Origin: Gammaproteobacteria bacterium
GTDB lineage: Bacteria; Pseudomonadota; Gammaproteobacteria; SZUA-229
DNA: 64,000 bases
Direction: 5' to 3'
NCBI GenBank assembly: GCA_030148865.1
Contig: JASBSR010000019.1
Span: 1 to 64,000 of the forward strand
The notes under the pieces were generated by a model. That model had not been told where the DNA came from and searched no databases. It worked only from the letters and a program-made list of their open reading frames with translations. Numbering within the stretch: position 1 is the first letter of the stretch; each line of letters starts with the position of its first letter. Position numbers and translations under genes: made by a program. Of this stretch, positions 18,883-27,378 are shown piece after piece.

Positions 18883-19332
18883 CTAACTGGCTTCATCGCG
18901 TAGAATATCCAGCGGATAGCGCTTACCCGCGAGATAATCGTCGATACAGCTGATCACCATGGGACTGCGAATTTTGTTCGGCATAGCGGCAAGATCATCG
19001 CGGCTTAGCCAGAGCGTGCGCAGAATGCCGTCATCAAGTGCCTGTTGGGTATCGTGATCGACCGCCTCGCCACAAAATGCAAAGCGCAGAAATGTACGTT
19101 TCGTGTCGGGCTGTTCCCATAAATAAATACCCACCATCGCCTCGGCTCTGAACTGCCAGGCGGTTTCTTCCCGGGTTTCACGCACCGCAGCATGAATCAG
19201 ACTTTCGCCCGGGTCTAAATGTCCGGCCGGCTGGTTATACACCACCGCACCTTCGACATCTTCTTCCACCATTAAAAATTTGCCATCGCGTTCGATTATG
19301 GCGGCGACAGTTGCGTGTGGTTTCCAGATCAC
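18883..19332 (-). CDS. nudJ: Nudix hydrolase NudJ-like
   Basis: This 149-residue Nudix protein has a complete Nudix box: GHLDPGESLIHAAV followed by RETREETAW (GX5EX7REUXEEXGU with Trp ending). It begins WKPHATVAAIIERDGKFLMV. The genes nudJ-mnmA-hflD are neighbours in E. coli as well, which supports the assignment. NudJ removes phosphate from nucleoside di- and triphosphates and from the thiamin precursor HMP-PP. It lies 10 bp after the DUF2062 gene, in the same operon. Confidence 0.9.
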   Translation of the reverse strand: MIWKPHATVAAIIERDGKFLMVEEDVEGAVVYNQPAGHLDPGESLIHAAVRETREETAWQFRAEAMVGIYLWEQPDTKRTFLRFAFCGEAVDHDTQQALDDGILRTLWLSRDDLAAMPNKIRSPMVISCIDDYLAGKRYPLDILRDEAS

Positions 19333-19342
19333 AGGGGTTCCA

Positions 19343-19858
19343 TTAGTTGTTTTGTTGGCGGCGTTTATTACGGCGTTTGATAATGGAATAGCGCCACATG
19401 AGTTCGATGCAGACGTAACCCAGTATGGCGCTTAGTACAGCGAGAGTGAAGCAGCCGGTGAGAAACGGTTTCCAGATATAGTGCAGTTCGTTGAGTAACC
19501 AGGTGGCGCTGGCCTCGAACTCGAAGACTCGCTCAGGAGCACCCACAATCCAGACCCCGATCAGGTAGGCGAAATAAAACATCGGCGGCATGGTCAGCGG
19601 GTTGGTCACCCAGACCAGGCCGACCGAGATCGGCAAGTTGGAACGAAACACGATGGCGCCACCAGCAGCGAGCAACATTTGAAACGGTACCGGCCACCAG
19701 GCGAAAAACAGACCGACAGCAAATGCGCTGGCAACCGAGCGTCGGTTGAGATGCCAGAGGTTGGGATCGTGCAGCAGGGTGCCGAACACCTGTAGTGTTT
19801 TGTTGTTTTTAATATCATGCGCTTTTGGCATGTATTTATTGAAAAACTTGCGTGGCAT
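19343..19858 (-). CDS. DUF2062 membrane protein
   Basis: The protein has 171 residues and three hydrophobic segments: SVASAFAVGLFFAWWPVPF with MLLAAGGAIVFRSN, then GLVWVTNPLTMPPMFYFAYL, and a C-terminal helix followed by a basic tail (IIKRRNKRRQQ). The TNPLTMPPMFYFAY stretch is the DUF2062 signature. Function is unknown. The gene usually sits divergent to comEC in gammaproteobacteria, as here, and opens the nudJ-mnmA-hflD run. The 158-bp region to comEC must hold both promoters. Confidence 0.85.
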   Translation of the reverse strand: MPRKFFNKYMPKAHDIKNNKTLQVFGTLLHDPNLWHLNRRSVASAFAVGLFFAWWPVPFQMLLAAGGAIVFRSNLPISVGLVWVTNPLTMPPMFYFAYLIGVWIVGAPERVFEFEASATWLLNELHYIWKPFLTGCFTLAVLSAILGYVCIELMWRYSIIKRRNKRRQQNN

Positions 19859-20016
19859 GGGGTTGAATCGTTGTGCGCTATTCCTGAAGAGGGTAGATTA
19901 TCGGTGTTGTACGGGGTATTGGCAAACGCAATACGGCTGGCGGGCCTGTTTGTTGGTGCTGCTGGTGATTACCGACCTTAAAGGACTGCAACTGGCATGG
20001 ATGTTTTCTGCTTCTC

Positions 20017-22431
20017 ATGAATCTGTTAGCACTGGCGCTGGTGTTTTTGCTCGGTGTTTGTCTGGTGTCGGCGGCGATGACACTGTACACCCAGTTCTGG
20101 TTGCTGGCGCTGATATTGACGCTGGTGCTGGGTTATCTGCTGCGTCAACGACGCCTGTTTCGGCTCTGCCTGATACTGGGCTGGCTAGTGACCGCTGCGC
20201 TCTGGGCCTCCTGGCGCGCCGAGCTGTATCTGGCGCAGCGCCTGCCGGAGACATTGGCAGGCAAAGACGTACTGGTCAGCGGCCGGGTGGTGGGCTTGCC
20301 TGTGGTGATGAATCATGTGCAGCGTTTCGAATTTGTGGTCGAGCAGTTTGATATTGAGCACAGCCTTGATACGATGCCGACCGCGCCGGGTAAATTGCGT
20401 CTCAGCTGGTATTACGGCAGCCGGGTTCAGTCTGGAGAGCGCTGGCAGTTACGTCTGCGGCTCAAGCCACCGCATGGTTTTTTCAACCCCGGTGGTTTTG
20501 ACTATGAACGCTGGCTGTATGTGCAGGGCATTCATGCCACCGGCTATGTGCGCAAGGCGGGTGTGAATCGCCGGCTTGCTGTGGCATCTGCCGGTTCGCT
20601 GGACGCGCTGCGCCAGCGCCTGTTGCGCCGTATCACCGCCGTGCTGGCCGGGCAGTCTCAGGCAGGGGTGATTGCTGCGCTGGCTGTGGGCGAGCGCGGT
20701 GGTATCGACCGCCAGCAATGGCAGCAACTGCTCGCCACCGGCACCAATCATCTGGTCGCAATTTCCGGGTTGCATATTGGTCTGGCGGCAGCCTTTGCCT
20801 ATGTGTTCGTTCGCCGTTTGCTGGTGAAAGTGCTACCGGCAAGAGTGCTGCTATGGCTGCCAGTGCAGCAGCTGGCGATTCTCGCCGGGCTGCTACTGGC
20901 GCTGAGCTATGCGCTGCTGGCGGGGATGTCGATCCCCACCCAGCGCGCCTTGCTCATGTTGCTGAGTTTTGGCATCGCGCGTTTGCTGCGGCGCAACCAG
21001 TGGGCGTTTGATGCGCTCGCGCTGGCGCTGCTCACGATCCTGCTCTGGCAGCCGGCATCGATACTGGCACCGGGGTTCTGGTTTTCATTTCTTGCTGTTG
21101 CGGTAATTTTTTATGTGTTTGGCAATTCGGCTGCTACCCAGTCGGGGCCAGGGTTCGAGTCAGCGCCGAATCCCAGATCGGCGCGCTGGCTGCGCTGGGG
21201 CGGGGTGCAACTGGCGATCACACTGGCGTTGTTGCCGCTGTCATTATTTATGTTCCAGCAAAGTTCGCTGGTGGCACCGCTGGCCAATCTGATTATGGTG
21301 CCATTTGTGAGTCTGCTGGTGGTGCCACTGGTGCTGCTGGGCTTGATGTTCATGCCGCTATGGAGCTGGGCGAGTGAGCATTTGCTGTGGCTGGCGGCGA
21401 GCTGCATGCAGTTCATCTGGCCATTTATCGAGTTTCTCGCCAGTCTGAAGTTTGCCGCCTGGGTGCAGCCTCAGCCGCCACTGTGGAGCGTGTTGCTGGC
21501 AATGCTCGCGATTGCCTGGGTGCTGGCACCGCGCTCGCACCTGCCCGGTTATTACTGGCGTGCTGCCAGTCTGCTACTGCTACTGCCGGTATTCGTATTG
21601 CGGCCGCCAGTGCCGGCGACGGGCGATTTCGAGCTGCATCATCTCGATGTCGGGCAGGGGCTGGCGGTGGTGATCCGCACCCGGCAGCATAGTCTGGTGT
21701 TCGATAGTGGTGCTCGATTCGGTCAGCGGCTCGATGCCGGGGCCGCCGTGATCGTGCCGTTTCTGCGCCAACTCGGAGTGCGTCAGCTGGATCGGCTGGT
21801 GGTGAGCCACGGCGATGCCGACCATATCGGTGGCGCAGCATCGCTGTTGCAGGCGTATCCCGAGAGTCAGTTGCTGGGGCGTGATATCGCAGCGCTGGCG
21901 GCACCGCTTAAAAGTGAATGCGTTCGCGGTCAGCGCTGGCGCTGGGATGGCGTCGATTTTGAGTTTTTGCACCCGGCGGCGAGCACGCAGGCCGCCGCAA
22001 ACGCACGCAGTGCGCGCAATAATCATTCCTGTGTGCTGCGTGTCAGCAACTCTGCCGGCGCGGTTTTACTGCCAGGTGATATCGAACGCCCGGTGGAGCA
22101 ATCACTGCTGACACAGGCGGCTGATCAACTGCCAGCGGCTGTGCTGCTGGTGCCACACCACGGCAGTAAAACCTCGTCGAGTCCGGAATTTATCGCTGCG
22201 GTCAGGCCGCAATATGCCCTGATCGCGGCCGGCTATCGCAATCGCTACCGCCTGCCGGCGGCGGCGATTGTCGCCCGTTACCGCGCTGCTGGAGTGATAC
22301 CGCTGATTTCCGGGCTGGAAGGCACGCTCAGCTTTGTGTTTTCGGGACGCGAGGGTGTCCAGTTGCACAGTCGTTATCGCCGTGAGCAACATCATTACTG
22401 GAACCATTTGCCCACCAGTGGGGACGAATAG
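20017..22431 (+). CDS. comEC: DNA internalization channel ComEC/Rec2
   Basis: The 804-residue protein starts with hydrophobic helices and the ComEC N-terminal domain. The competence domain spans about 200-480 (LLATGTNHLVAISGLHIGLA, the family hallmark, near residue 245). A C-terminal metallo-beta-lactamase domain (about 540-780) has HLDVGQGLAVVI, SHGDADHIGGA and PHHGSKTSSS. ComEC carries single-stranded DNA through the inner membrane during transformation; the metallo domain may degrade the other strand. All metal ligands appear present. Codon use is GC-rich like neighbouring genes. It is followed by a perfect hairpin and then the exbBD-lpx genes. Confidence 0.95.
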   Translation: MNLLALALVFLLGVCLVSAAMTLYTQFWLLALILTLVLGYLLRQRRLFRLCLILGWLVTAALWASWRAELYLAQRLPETLAGKDVLVSGRVVGLPVVMNHVQRFEFVVEQFDIEHSLDTMPTAPGKLRLSWYYGSRVQSGERWQLRLRLKPPHGFFNPGGFDYERWLYVQGIHATGYVRKAGVNRRLAVASAGSLDALRQRLLRRITAVLAGQSQAGVIAALAVGERGGIDRQQWQQLLATGTNHLVAISGLHIGLAAAFAYVFVRRLLVKVLPARVLLWLPVQQLAILAGLLLALSYALLAGMSIPTQRALLMLLSFGIARLLRRNQWAFDALALALLTILLWQPASILAPGFWFSFLAVAVIFYVFGNSAATQSGPGFESAPNPRSARWLRWGGVQLAITLALLPLSLFMFQQSSLVAPLANLIMVPFVSLLVVPLVLLGLMFMPLWSWASEHLLWLAASCMQFIWPFIEFLASLKFAAWVQPQPPLWSVLLAMLAIAWVLAPRSHLPGYYWRAASLLLLLPVFVLRPPVPATGDFELHHLDVGQGLAVVIRTRQHSLVFDSGARFGQRLDAGAAVIVPFLRQLGVRQLDRLVVSHGDADHIGGAASLLQAYPESQLLGRDIAALAAPLKSECVRGQRWRWDGVDFEFLHPAASTQAAANARSARNNHSCVLRVSNSAGAVLLPGDIERPVEQSLLTQAADQLPAAVLLVPHHGSKTSSSPEFIAAVRPQYALIAAGYRNRYRLPAAAIVARYRAAGVIPLISGLEGTLSFVFSGREGVQLHSRYRREQHHYWNHLPTSGDE

Positions 22432-22432
22432 G

Positions 22433-22455
22433 CGCGGTATCGCTTCGATACCGCG
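22433..22455 (+). terminator. perfect 10-bp hairpin after comEC
   Basis: CGCGGTATCG and CGATACCGCG are separated by only CTT and begin two bases after the comEC stop. No T-run follows (GGTAAATAC), so this is not a canonical intrinsic terminator. It could be a partial terminator, an mRNA 3'-end stabiliser or a protein-binding palindrome. Confidence 0.5.
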
Positions 22456-22538
22456 GGTAAATACAGTATCATTGGCACAGTTTTGCGAAGCTGCCTCTTA
22501 AAATAGCGATTAATAACGATAATCATAAAGGTGAGAAT

Positions 22539-23150
22539 GTGTTTGAGTTGGTAAAATCGGGCGGCTGGTTGATGCTGCCTATCATTCTCTGTTCCATTAT
22601 TTCCATTTCGATCATAGCCGAACGTTTCTGGAGTTTGCGCAAGGACAAGGTGCTGCCAAAACATCTGGTCGCCGAAGTCTGGAATCGCGTCAAACAGGGG
22701 ACATTCAAAAAGGCCGATATGGACGCGCTGGGCAATGATTCGGCGCTGGGACGGATACTGGTCGCGGGACTGTTGTGCCGTGGTCAGGGGCGAGAACGGA
22801 TCAAAGAAAGCATAGAAGACCGTGGCCGCGAAGTCGTGCATGAACTGGAACGTTTTCTCGACACGCTGGGTACCATTGCTGCGATATCACCATTGTTAGG
22901 GCTGCTCGGTACCGTGATCGGGATGATTAGTGTGTTCAGCGCGATTACCACACATGGTGTTGGCAATCCGGCTGTACTTGCCAATGGGATTTCACAGGCA
23001 ATGATTACCACCGCAGCGGGCCTGAGTACAGCGATACCAAGTTTGGTGTTTTATCGTTATTTCAGCCGTCGTGTCGATTCCATCGTAGTTGAAATGGAAC
23101 GCGAAGCGATCAAAATGGTGGATGTACTGCACCGCGAAGGCAAGGTTTGA
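22539..23150 (+). CDS. exbB: MotA/TolQ/ExbB proton channel protein
   Basis: The protein has 203 residues. The start is GTG 22539, with AAGGTGAG about 8 bp upstream. Helix 1 is GGWLMLPIILCSIISISII. The conserved core is FLDTLGTIAAISPLLGLLGTVIGMISVF, followed by ITTAAGLSTAIPSLVFYRYF, which forms the channel helices. ExbB-ExbD harvest the proton motive force for TonB-type or transport machines. Located before exbD, msbA and lpxK, this copy belongs to the conserved lipid A gene block rather than to an iron-uptake cluster. No tonB gene is present. Confidence 0.92.
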   Translation: MFELVKSGGWLMLPIILCSIISISIIAERFWSLRKDKVLPKHLVAEVWNRVKQGTFKKADMDALGNDSALGRILVAGLLCRGQGRERIKESIEDRGREVVHELERFLDTLGTIAAISPLLGLLGTVIGMISVFSAITTHGVGNPAVLANGISQAMITTAAGLSTAIPSLVFYRYFSRRVDSIVVEMEREAIKMVDVLHREGKV

Positions 23151-23161
23151 GTTAGCCGTCA

Positions 23162-23584
23162 ATGAACCTGCGCCCCGGTCACCACAAAGAAGATCACATC
23201 GATGTCAATCTTACGCCATTGATCGATGTGGTTTTTCTGTTGCTAATATTTTTTATGGTGTCGACTACTTTTGATCGCCACGCCAGTCTCAAGGTGCAGC
23301 TGCCCGAAGCCAGCAACAAAATGCAACCGAGTGCTGAACAACCTCTGGTGTTATCAATCGATGCTCGAGGAAAATATTTTATCAACCAGCGTCAGGTAGT
23401 GAATACCTCGTTTGAAACGCTCAAAGCTGCGTTGCAGCAAACGCTTGGTGAGCACAGGGATATTTCCATCGTATTGCGCGCTGATGCGAATACACCACAT
23501 CAGGCGGTGGTGCGTGCGATGGATGCGGCCGCGCAACTCGGTATCACTCGGCTCTCGATTGCCACCGTTGAATCACAAAAATGA
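23162..23584 (+). CDS. exbD: ExbD/TolR biopolymer transport protein
   Basis: The product has 140 residues with a short cytoplasmic lead and one membrane helix, VNLTPLIDVVFLLLIFFMV. The helix contains the Asp conserved in ExbD/TolR as proton carrier (LIDVVF). A periplasmic domain follows with the typical DISIVLRADANTPHQAVVRAMDAAAQLG. It partners the ExbB-like protein 11 bp upstream. The end overlaps the msbA start (ATGA), showing tight coupling. Confidence 0.93.
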   Translation: MNLRPGHHKEDHIDVNLTPLIDVVFLLLIFFMVSTTFDRHASLKVQLPEASNKMQPSAEQPLVLSIDARGKYFINQRQVVNTSFETLKAALQQTLGEHRDISIVLRADANTPHQAVVRAMDAAAQLGITRLSIATVESQK

Positions 23585-25365
23585 CAGACAAAATTCCAGA
23601 CGTAGATCAAAAAAAGCCTGGCGTAGTGATTTATCGACGTCTGCTTAAATACGCGCTGAAATACTGGAAAGTATTTATTGCCGCTGTGATCAGCATGGCA
23701 GTGGTGGCGGCGACCTCGACATCGTTTGCCGCTTTAATGAAGCCCTTGATGGACGGCAGTTTTGTTGAACGAGATCCCGAAACCATCAAATTTATTCCGA
23801 TTGCTTTAATAGGAATTTATCTGGTTAGAGCAGTTGCGATGTTTGTTTCGATGTATGGCATGAGCTGGGTCGGGCGAACCATTATTCTTGAATTACGCAA
23901 TGAGATGTTTCGTAAGCTGGTAACTCTACCAAAAGGTTTTTACGATAAAAGTACGACTGGTGAAATTATTTCAAAATTTTCTTTCAATGTTGAGCAGGTG
24001 GCGACAGCATCAACCTCAGCAATTACCGTGCTGGTACGCGATTCGCTCACTGCTGTTGGCCTGTTGGGCTGGATGTTCTATCTAAATGCTACCTTGGCCA
24101 CCATATTTATTATTGTCGGCCCATTTATCGCGGCACTAGTTGTTTATGTATCAAAACGATTTCGTGTTATTAGTCAGCGCATTCAGGGCAGCATGGGTGA
24201 TGTCTCACGGGTTATCGAAGAAGCCATAAAAGCCCATCTAGTGGTAAAAATATTTGGTGGCCAGAAATATGAAGTGCAGCAATTTGAAAATGCAAATCAG
24301 ACCAACCGCCGACAAAATCTTAAAATGACTCTGACCTCGGCGCTGAGCACTCCCATTGTGCAGCTGATTATCGCGCTTGCGCTGGCGGGAATTATCTACA
24401 TCGCTACCCGTAAGGATATGCTGGATATCATCACAGTGGGCACTTTTGTGTCATTTATGATTGCAATGTTTATGTTGTTTGCGCCGATCCGTCAGTTGAC
24501 GTCTATTAATGCGGAGTTTCAAAAAGGCATAGCGGCAGCTGAGAGTATTTTTGAATTTATCGATATGCCATCCGAATCAGACACCGGTACGTACCAGGCA
24601 CCGCGAGTTGTCGGTGACATCGAATTTGACCATGTTGGTTTTAGCTATCCAGAGTCTGTCGATGCTGCAGTATCCGATATCAATATTAAAATTTCTGCAG
24701 GCCAGACAGTAGCCTTTGTCGGACGTTCGGGCAGCGGAAAATCTACCTTGTTAAATTTACTGCCGCGTTTTTACGAACTCGATAATGGTAATATTCGCCT
24801 TGATGGTCGTGAGGTTCGAGATTACACACTGGTCAGCCTGCGTGAACAAATTGCCTATGTTGGTCAGGATGTGATTCTGTTTAATGATACCATCGAACAC
24901 AATATTGCATACGGAGCGCTCGGTGAAGTGAGTCATCGTGACGTGGTGCGCGCTGCGAACTCGGCGCATGCGTTTGAGTTCATAGATAATATGCAGGGAG
25001 GATTCGATGCCATGGTTGGTGAGCGCGGTGTTATGTTATCAGGTGGTCAACGTCAGCGTATTGCAATTGCCCGTGCGTTGTTAAAAGATGCACCGGTATT
25101 GATACTCGACGAAGCCACATCAGCGCTGGATACCGAGTCAGAAAAAATTATTCAGTCATCACTCGAAACACTAATGCAGAATCGTACAACATTGGTGATC
25201 GCGCACCGGCTTTCAACTATCGAAAGCGCTGATTTAATCGTGGTTATGGATCAGGGCAGGATTGTAGAATCTGGTACACATCCCGAATTGTTGGCCCTGA
25301 AACAGCATTATGCCGGTCTGCATCGTATGCAGTTTGGTGAAACCGAGCAGCTTTCGAGAACTTGA
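23581..25365 (+). CDS. msbA: lipid A export ABC transporter MsbA
   Basis: The 594-residue half transporter has six N-terminal helices (about 25-330) and an ATPase domain. The Walker A is GRSGSGKST (about 380), the Q-loop YVGQDVILFNDTI, the signature LSGGQRQRIAIARAL (about 487), the Walker B VLILDEATSAL and the H-loop VIAHRLST. TM-domain motifs such as GRTIILELRNEMFRKLVTLP match MsbA. MsbA flips lipid A-core to the outer leaflet of the inner membrane. Its place directly before lpxK is the E. coli arrangement. All ATPase motifs are intact. Confidence 0.95.
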   Translation: MTDKIPDVDQKKPGVVIYRRLLKYALKYWKVFIAAVISMAVVAATSTSFAALMKPLMDGSFVERDPETIKFIPIALIGIYLVRAVAMFVSMYGMSWVGRTIILELRNEMFRKLVTLPKGFYDKSTTGEIISKFSFNVEQVATASTSAITVLVRDSLTAVGLLGWMFYLNATLATIFIIVGPFIAALVVYVSKRFRVISQRIQGSMGDVSRVIEEAIKAHLVVKIFGGQKYEVQQFENANQTNRRQNLKMTLTSALSTPIVQLIIALALAGIIYIATRKDMLDIITVGTFVSFMIAMFMLFAPIRQLTSINAEFQKGIAAAESIFEFIDMPSESDTGTYQAPRVVGDIEFDHVGFSYPESVDAAVSDINIKISAGQTVAFVGRSGSGKSTLLNLLPRFYELDNGNIRLDGREVRDYTLVSLREQIAYVGQDVILFNDTIEHNIAYGALGEVSHRDVVRAANSAHAFEFIDNMQGGFDAMVGERGVMLSGGQRQRIAIARALLKDAPVLILDEATSALDTESEKIIQSSLETLMQNRTTLVIAHRLSTIESADLIVVMDQGRIVESGTHPELLALKQHYAGLHRMQFGETEQLSRT

Positions 25366-25372
25366 TTTCACA

Positions 25373-26365
25373 ATGAAATCGCTCGATCAATACTGGTACA
25401 GCCAAAATCTGCTTGCCTGGTTGTTGTTACCCCTGTCATGGCTGTTTCGACTGGCCTCTCTGATTCGCCGCTGGATGTATCGGGTGAAACTACTGCCGAG
25501 CAAGTCTATGCCGGTTCCCGTGATCGTTATTGGTAATATCGCAGTTGGTGGTACTGGCAAAACACCTTTATTGATTGCGCTGTGTGATTTATTGCTTGCG
25601 TCAGGTTATCGCCCCGGTGTGATCAGTCGTGGCTATGGTTCGGCGCTTATCGCCGAAACCCTGGTGTCAAGTGAGAGTGTCGCCGCTGAAGTGGGTGATG
25701 AGCCTTTGTTGATTGCGCGCAGAACAGCTTGCCCGGTTGCTGTCGGTAAAAATCGTGTCGCCGCAGCAACCCTGCTGCTGCAACATCACGACTGTGATCT
25801 GCTGTTGTCAGACGATGGTTTGCAGCACTATGCGCTGCAACGTGATATGGAAGTCGCAGTGGTTGATGCAGAGCGTATGCACGGAAATGGCTATTACCTT
25901 CCAGCCGGGCCTCTGCGTGAACCGGTCGAACGTCTGCACAGTGTTGATCTGGTGGCATATAATGGGGCTGGAGATTCATTGCATAATTTCAGTCTTGAAC
26001 AAATGGCAGCCGAGAATATCAAAACTGGTGCCAGGGCTGAACTGACTGAATTTGCTACGAAACCCGTGCACGCGGTAGCTGGCATTGGTCACCCGCAACG
26101 ATTTTTTGAGCAACTAAGCGTGGCCGGGCTTACTGTCAGCGAGCATGCATTTGCTGATCATCACGTGTATGTTGATGCAGACCTGAATTTTTCTGATACC
26201 AACGATATATTAATGACGGAAAAAGATGCGGTTAAATGTGATCGTATTAAGCTGAATACGATCTGGTCAGTACCCGTTGTAGCGAGACTGTCGCCCCGGC
26301 TGGAGAAAGACTTTCTGGATCGAGTTCACTCAATTGTGGGATGCAGGAGAGGGGTAGATGCATGA
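25373..26365 (+). CDS. lpxK: tetraacyldisaccharide 4'-kinase LpxK
   Basis: The 330-residue protein starts at ATG 25373, seven bases after msbA. A hydrophobic N-terminal segment (LLAWLLLPLSWLFRLASLI) anchors it to the membrane. The P-loop reads GNIAVGGTGKTPLLIAL (about residue 53). Family motifs SRGYGSA, VGDEPLLIARR, DDGLQHYALQRD and AGPLREP follow. LpxK phosphorylates the lipid A disaccharide at the 4' position. The reading frame overlaps the Trm112-like gene by ATGA. Confidence 0.95.
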   Translation: MKSLDQYWYSQNLLAWLLLPLSWLFRLASLIRRWMYRVKLLPSKSMPVPVIVIGNIAVGGTGKTPLLIALCDLLLASGYRPGVISRGYGSALIAETLVSSESVAAEVGDEPLLIARRTACPVAVGKNRVAAATLLLQHHDCDLLLSDDGLQHYALQRDMEVAVVDAERMHGNGYYLPAGPLREPVERLHSVDLVAYNGAGDSLHNFSLEQMAAENIKTGARAELTEFATKPVHAVAGIGHPQRFFEQLSVAGLTVSEHAFADHHVYVDADLNFSDTNDILMTEKDAVKCDRIKLNTIWSVPVVARLSPRLEKDFLDRVHSIVGCRRGVDA

Positions 26366-26577
26366 ATAAAAAACCACTGGCGTTTCTGGTGTGTCCGGTT
26401 TGTCACGGCCAGCTTGTTTATCAGTGTAAACAGAATGAATTAATCTGCCACGAAGATGATCTGGCGTTCCCGATTCGTCATCGTATTCCGGTATTGATGG
26501 AGCACGATGCGCGTCGTCTAACCGGTGTTAGTGTATCGGCTAACAAGAATAAGTCATCTCGCCAGGATCATACTTAA
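26362..26577 (+). CDS. Trm112 family small zinc-type protein
   Basis: The 71-residue protein starts at ATG 26362, overlapping the lpxK stop, with AGGAGAGGGG upstream. It has FLVCPVCHGQLVYQCKQNELIC and then FPIRHRIPVLM, the Trm112/YcaR pattern. The CxxC pair may bind zinc; a second cysteine lies 15 residues on, and the fourth ligand is less clear. In eukaryotes Trm112 activates methyltransferases; in bacteria the role is open. It is nearly always between lpxK and kdsB, as here. Confidence 0.88.
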   Translation: MNKKPLAFLVCPVCHGQLVYQCKQNELICHEDDLAFPIRHRIPVLMEHDARRLTGVSVSANKNKSSRQDHT

Positions 26578-26599
26578 TCAAGCAGGATAACCAGGACCT

Positions 26600-27343
26600 A
26601 TGGCTAATGATTTTAAAATTGTAATTCCGGCGCGCTATGCCTCGGTGCGATTACCAGGTAAACCATTGCTGGATATCGCTGGTAAGCCAATGATCCAGCA
26701 TGTTTATGAGCGTGCACTCGATGCCGGGGCAGACGAAGTCATAATCGCAACGGATAATGCTGAAATATACTCGGTTGCAAAAAAAATTGGTGCGGCGGTA
26801 TGCATGACTCGTGCGGATCACAGTTCCGGTACCGAGCGACTCGCTGAGGTGGCTGAAACGCAGGGCTGGAGCGACGATGTTGTGATCGTCAACGTACAGG
26901 GTGATGAACCCATGATCCCACCGCAACTGATTACCCAGGTGGCGAATAATCTGAGTGCGTTTCCTGATGCGACCTGTGCGAGTTTGATGACCGAATTTTG
27001 TGATCGTGACTCACTGGCTGATCCGAACAATGTAAAAGTAGTCGTCGACGCAAGAGGTTTCGCGCTCTACTTCAGTCGCGCTGTTATTCCATACCAGCGT
27101 GATACTGAGCACCGTCAGGTAGTATCCTACTTTCATCACATTGGAATTTACGCCTATCGCACCGGTTTGTTAAAAGCATACCCGCAACTGCCGGTCTCAC
27201 CACTGGAAGCTATCGAAAAGCTGGAGCAACTGCGTCTGTTGTGGAATGGTCTTAAGTTGCACATGGCAGTCGCACAGGTAATACCCGCACACGGTATCGA
27301 CACGACTGAAGATCTGGAGACAATTCGACAGCTGCTTGCTTAG
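26600..27343 (+). CDS. kdsB: 3-deoxy-manno-octulosonate cytidylyltransferase KdsB
   Basis: The protein has 247 residues. The nucleotidyltransferase start IPARYASVRLPGKPLLDIAGKP carries the signature RxxSxRLPGKPL. VNVQGDEPMIPP holds the metal Asp, and YFSRAVIPYQR, HIGIYAYR and EAIEKLEQLRLL are conserved in KdsB. It activates Kdo as CMP-Kdo for lipopolysaccharide core synthesis in the cytoplasm. It closes the exbB-kdsB envelope block. Confidence 0.96.
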   Translation: MANDFKIVIPARYASVRLPGKPLLDIAGKPMIQHVYERALDAGADEVIIATDNAEIYSVAKKIGAAVCMTRADHSSGTERLAEVAETQGWSDDVVIVNVQGDEPMIPPQLITQVANNLSAFPDATCASLMTEFCDRDSLADPNNVKVVVDARGFALYFSRAVIPYQRDTEHRQVVSYFHHIGIYAYRTGLLKAYPQLPVSPLEAIEKLEQLRLLWNGLKLHMAVAQVIPAHGIDTTEDLETIRQLLA

Positions 27344-27378
27344 CCGGTTGTTGAAATTACACTGCCAGATGATATCCG

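Noticed and set aside
21425-21904. Long overlapping frames on both strands within comEC
   Set aside because: High GC in comEC suppresses stop codons in other frames. ComEC motifs on the plus strand settle the coding frame.
22433-22455. Canonical rho-independent terminator after comEC
   Set aside because: The stem is perfect but no T-run follows, so it is reported only as a hairpin of uncertain role.
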